A stretch of 64,000 nt of DNA from JAHDDY01 sp964549375. GTDB taxonomy: Bacteria > Pseudomonadota > Alphaproteobacteria > Rhodobacterales > Rhodobacteraceae. Both the position numbers and the translations under genes were made by a program. Shown here piece after piece: positions 62,341 to 64,000 of this stretch (the first letter of the stretch is position 1; every line of letters starts with the position of its first letter). The stretch is taken from NCBI GenBank assembly GCA_964549375.1, contig CAZJWF010000001.1:1-64000 (forward strand), given 5' to 3'. The notes under the pieces are model-generated. The model was not told the DNA's origin, did no database searches, and saw only the letters and a program-made list of their open reading frames with translations.

Positions 62341-63189
62341 TATGATAAAAATCTATGAAATCAATTGAATTAAATATTCTGAATAAAAAGTTACCAATTT
62401 TTATTTCTTTGTTCATCTGAGGATGAATTGCAAATTTCACCGCATTTCTTCGCAACATGGCTTTTATACTACATAATTCTGCCAATTTTTTGAAAAATAA
62501 GGAGAAATTTTACGCCTGGGTTGATTTAAAGAGCCCGCAGCGATTGATTTTTAATAAATAATTATTTCAATTTTAGCCATTAAGCCGCCCACATCATCAA
62601 TCCTTTTGACGCGTTTACGAACGCTTTCACCGAAATCTCACGGCAGCGAACGGGCTCAAACCCATCGACTCTTCGTCTGAATTTCGCGATCCATTCCCTT
62701 CTTGTGGTGTTTCCGCGTCTCTTCTGAATCGTCCATCGCGGGGTGTTCATTGAGAAAACTTGGACGCCCGCACTCCAGTCTTATTGCCCGCCGAACACCT
62801 TGGATGACGCCGCTCAGAAGGCGTTGAAATCACCCCTATGAGCGGGAAACCGCTGGCTGTCTAAACAGTGCAAATCATTCTGCTTTCACACGACCGCTCG
62901 TACCGTCTCTTGATGAAATTCAATCGATACGCGCAAGACCAATGTCCCCACACTCAGATCACCTTACAGGCTACTATAGTTGAAGGTTTTCTTGTAATGC
63001 ATTCAAGATTCGACACTTTTTCCGTTCATAAATCTTAAAAAAGTCTTGCGTGGACATTACTGATTCGCCTATCGTCCATTTCGTAGCCCGGTGAGATTGT
63101 CTCGCAAGGCATCAACACGCTGAAGCAAACCACAATAAGCCTATCGAGCAATCGGGGCTTCAGCACAGGTAAGTAAGAGGAGCAGGTTC
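62341..63189. other. Long intergenic region, AT-rich at its left end
   Basis: 849 bp without a supportable gene. The first 260 bp, upstream of the kinase, are markedly AT-rich (runs such as TTTTTAATAAATAATTATTTC at 62547 onward), in contrast to the window as a whole. The remainder has mixed composition and presumably holds the promoter of the repeat-protein gene; I could not recognise a tRNA, other structural RNA or clear sigma70 elements. Confidence 0.5.
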
Positions 63190-64000
63190 ATGTCAAAATT
63201 GGCATGGGAGCGTGCGGCTGGTTCAGCTGCTAAACTCGCCACAGTTTCAGTCATCGCGGCACTCGCAGCGACCACAGCCGTCGCCGCAGAATCCGCAAGT
63301 CATTTCAAGAAGCCGGGTGCGAAAGTTCCCGCGAACTATGGGCAACAATTCGCGCCGCCTGCTTGGGGTCAGCCTCAATTTGGTGCGCCTGCATACGGTC
63401 AGCCACAATTCGGCGCGCGCGGTTTCGGCCAACCACAATTTGGTGGCCAACCGCAATTCGCGGGTCAGCCGCAGTTCGGTGCTCCGCCTGCTTTTGGCGC
63501 TCCTCAATTTCCGCGCCCAGCGATTGCTCCCGCATCCGCTGTAACGCCAAATGGTCCGAAACTGCCCGCCGGAAAAGCGCCAGCGCAGGCACCACGCAGT
63601 CATGCGGCTGCCGGACAAGTTCCTGTCCCGCAATTCGGTCAGCGCATTCCGATCTTCGCGAATACCCAAGCCAACGGCATCACCTACGGCCCACCAAGCT
63701 ACACACCACCAAAAGATTTTGACCCAAAAACAGCGTCATCGTCCCCATTCCCGTCGGAATGGACACGCGGTGTATGGGGTCAACACCAACGTCCACCAGC
63801 ACCAAACTTCGCAGGTGCTCCCGTCTACGGAAACGCTTGGGGACAACAACGCATCCAGCCTGCTTCGGCAGCCCGGTACGCTCCGGCTGAGCCAACATAT
63901 GCGCCAGCTGAGCCACTGCGTCCGAACTACAAGGCCGCAGCTCCAAAGCAGTATCAGACCATCGAGGTTGCCCCTGCGGATGAGCCGGCGAAGAAATCGG
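63190..64000 (+). CDS. Exported protein with QPQF repeats, cut by the window end
   Basis: Open frame of 270 complete codons running off the right edge. AGGAG lies 8 nt before the ATG. Residues 1-33 form a signal peptide (basic start, then LATVSVIAALAATTAVAA). Residues 60-107 are repeats of G-Q-P-Q-F with Gly/Ala/Pro spacers, and YAPAEP occurs twice at 230-242. The visible part is rich in Pro, Ala, Gln, Gly and aromatic residues and is probably disordered. A folded domain may follow beyond the window. No family recognised; a cell-envelope or surface protein is likely. Confidence 0.8.
   Translation, partial: MSKLAWERAAGSAAKLATVSVIAALAATTAVAAESASHFKKPGAKVPANYGQQFAPPAWGQPQFGAPAYGQPQFGARGFGQPQFGGQPQFAGQPQFGAPPAFGAPQFPRPAIAPASAVTPNGPKLPAGKAPAQAPRSHAAAGQVPVPQFGQRIPIFANTQANGITYGPPSYTPPKDFDPKTASSSPFPSEWTRGVWGQHQRPPAPNFAGAPVYGNAWGQQRIQPASAARYAPAEPTYAPAEPLRPNYKAAAPKQYQTIEVAPADEPAKKS
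63367..63510 (+). repeat. In-frame QPQF-coding repeat tract
   Basis: Five copies of a unit coding GQPQF begin at codons 60, 70, 80, 86 and 92 of the exported protein, with spacing of 10, 10, 6 and 6 codons. Third-base differences between copies show the units are not very recent duplications. Confidence 0.8.

Noticed and set aside
1..64000. CRISPR arrays, insertion sequences, rRNA, prophage genes
   Set aside because: No regularly spaced direct repeats, transposase motifs, rRNA segments or phage structural genes were recognised on either strand.

Overview
This window is an almost complete photosynthesis gene cluster (PGC) from an alphaproteobacterium, most likely an aerobic anoxygenic phototroph of the Rhodobacteraceae (Roseobacter-like). 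The evidence is the set of bacteriochlorophyll a genes (bchFNBHLM, bchIDO, bchCXYZ, bchG, bchP), a type-II reaction centre with LH1 (puhA, pufBALM), a tetrahaem pufC and no pufX, carotenoid genes of the spheroidene/spheroidenone route (crtEFDCBIA), and the regulators PpaA/AerR and PpsR/CrtJ. Only the oxygen-dependent cyclase (acsF with bciE) is present; the anaerobic cyclase bchE, bchJ and tspO, found in the Rhodobacter clusters, are not. No pucBA (LH2) genes are visible.

Layout. 1-2031: a partial tRNA-Leu and an acyl-CoA synthetase (flank). 2147-17787, minus strand: one long superoperon bchF-N-B-H-L-M-lhaA-puhABC-bciE-acsF-puhE-hemA plus a small membrane protein, mostly with overlapping or abutting genes. 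17788-18088: divergent control region with two PpsR palindromes. 18089-24348, plus strand: ppaA-ppsR, then bchG-bch2-bchP-idi with its own PpsR palindrome at the bchG start. 24375-25999, minus: two adjacent unknown membrane-anchored proteins. 26114-36905, minus: bchC-X-Y-Z-pufQBALMC-dxs, driven from a promoter carrying two PpsR palindromes 8 bp apart. 37022-39060, minus: crtF-crtE, and 39178-41588, plus: crtD-crtC, with a second 8-bp-spaced palindrome pair between crtE and crtD. 41591-44193, minus: crtB-crtI. 44263-48748, plus: crtA-bchI-bchD-bchO. 48821-64000: ordinary flank (class III aminotransferase, YceI-cytochrome c fusion, GNAT, SDR, exonuclease III, lolA, ftsK, class I aminotransferase, UbiH-type hydroxylase, sensor kinase, and a QPQF-repeat exported protein cut by the window edge).

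How it works together: hemA supplies aminolaevulinate; BchIDH, BchM, AcsF/BciE, BchLNB, BchF, BchXYZ, BchC, BchG and BchP carry it to bacteriochlorophyll a. dxs, idi and crtE supply isoprenoids to both pigments. PuhA/PufLM/PufBA with PufC form the RC-LH1 core, assembled with PuhB, PuhC, PuhE, LhaA, Bch2 and PufQ. PpsR, antagonised by the cobalamin-type protein PpaA, probably controls all of these through TGT-N12-ACA palindromes placed in every main control region.

The most interesting unexplained points are two very small ORFs wedged with overlapping stop/start codons between bchX and bchY (32 codons) and between bchI and bchD (40 codons); a 391-nt out-of-frame overlap of crtD and crtC with no alternative crtC start; a probable non-canonical ATT start for crtA; the two-gene unknown membrane cassette inside the PGC; a YceI-cytochrome c fusion; and an SDR lacking its catalytic Tyr/Lys. 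All family calls are from reading the sequence and from memory of the families; no search was run.
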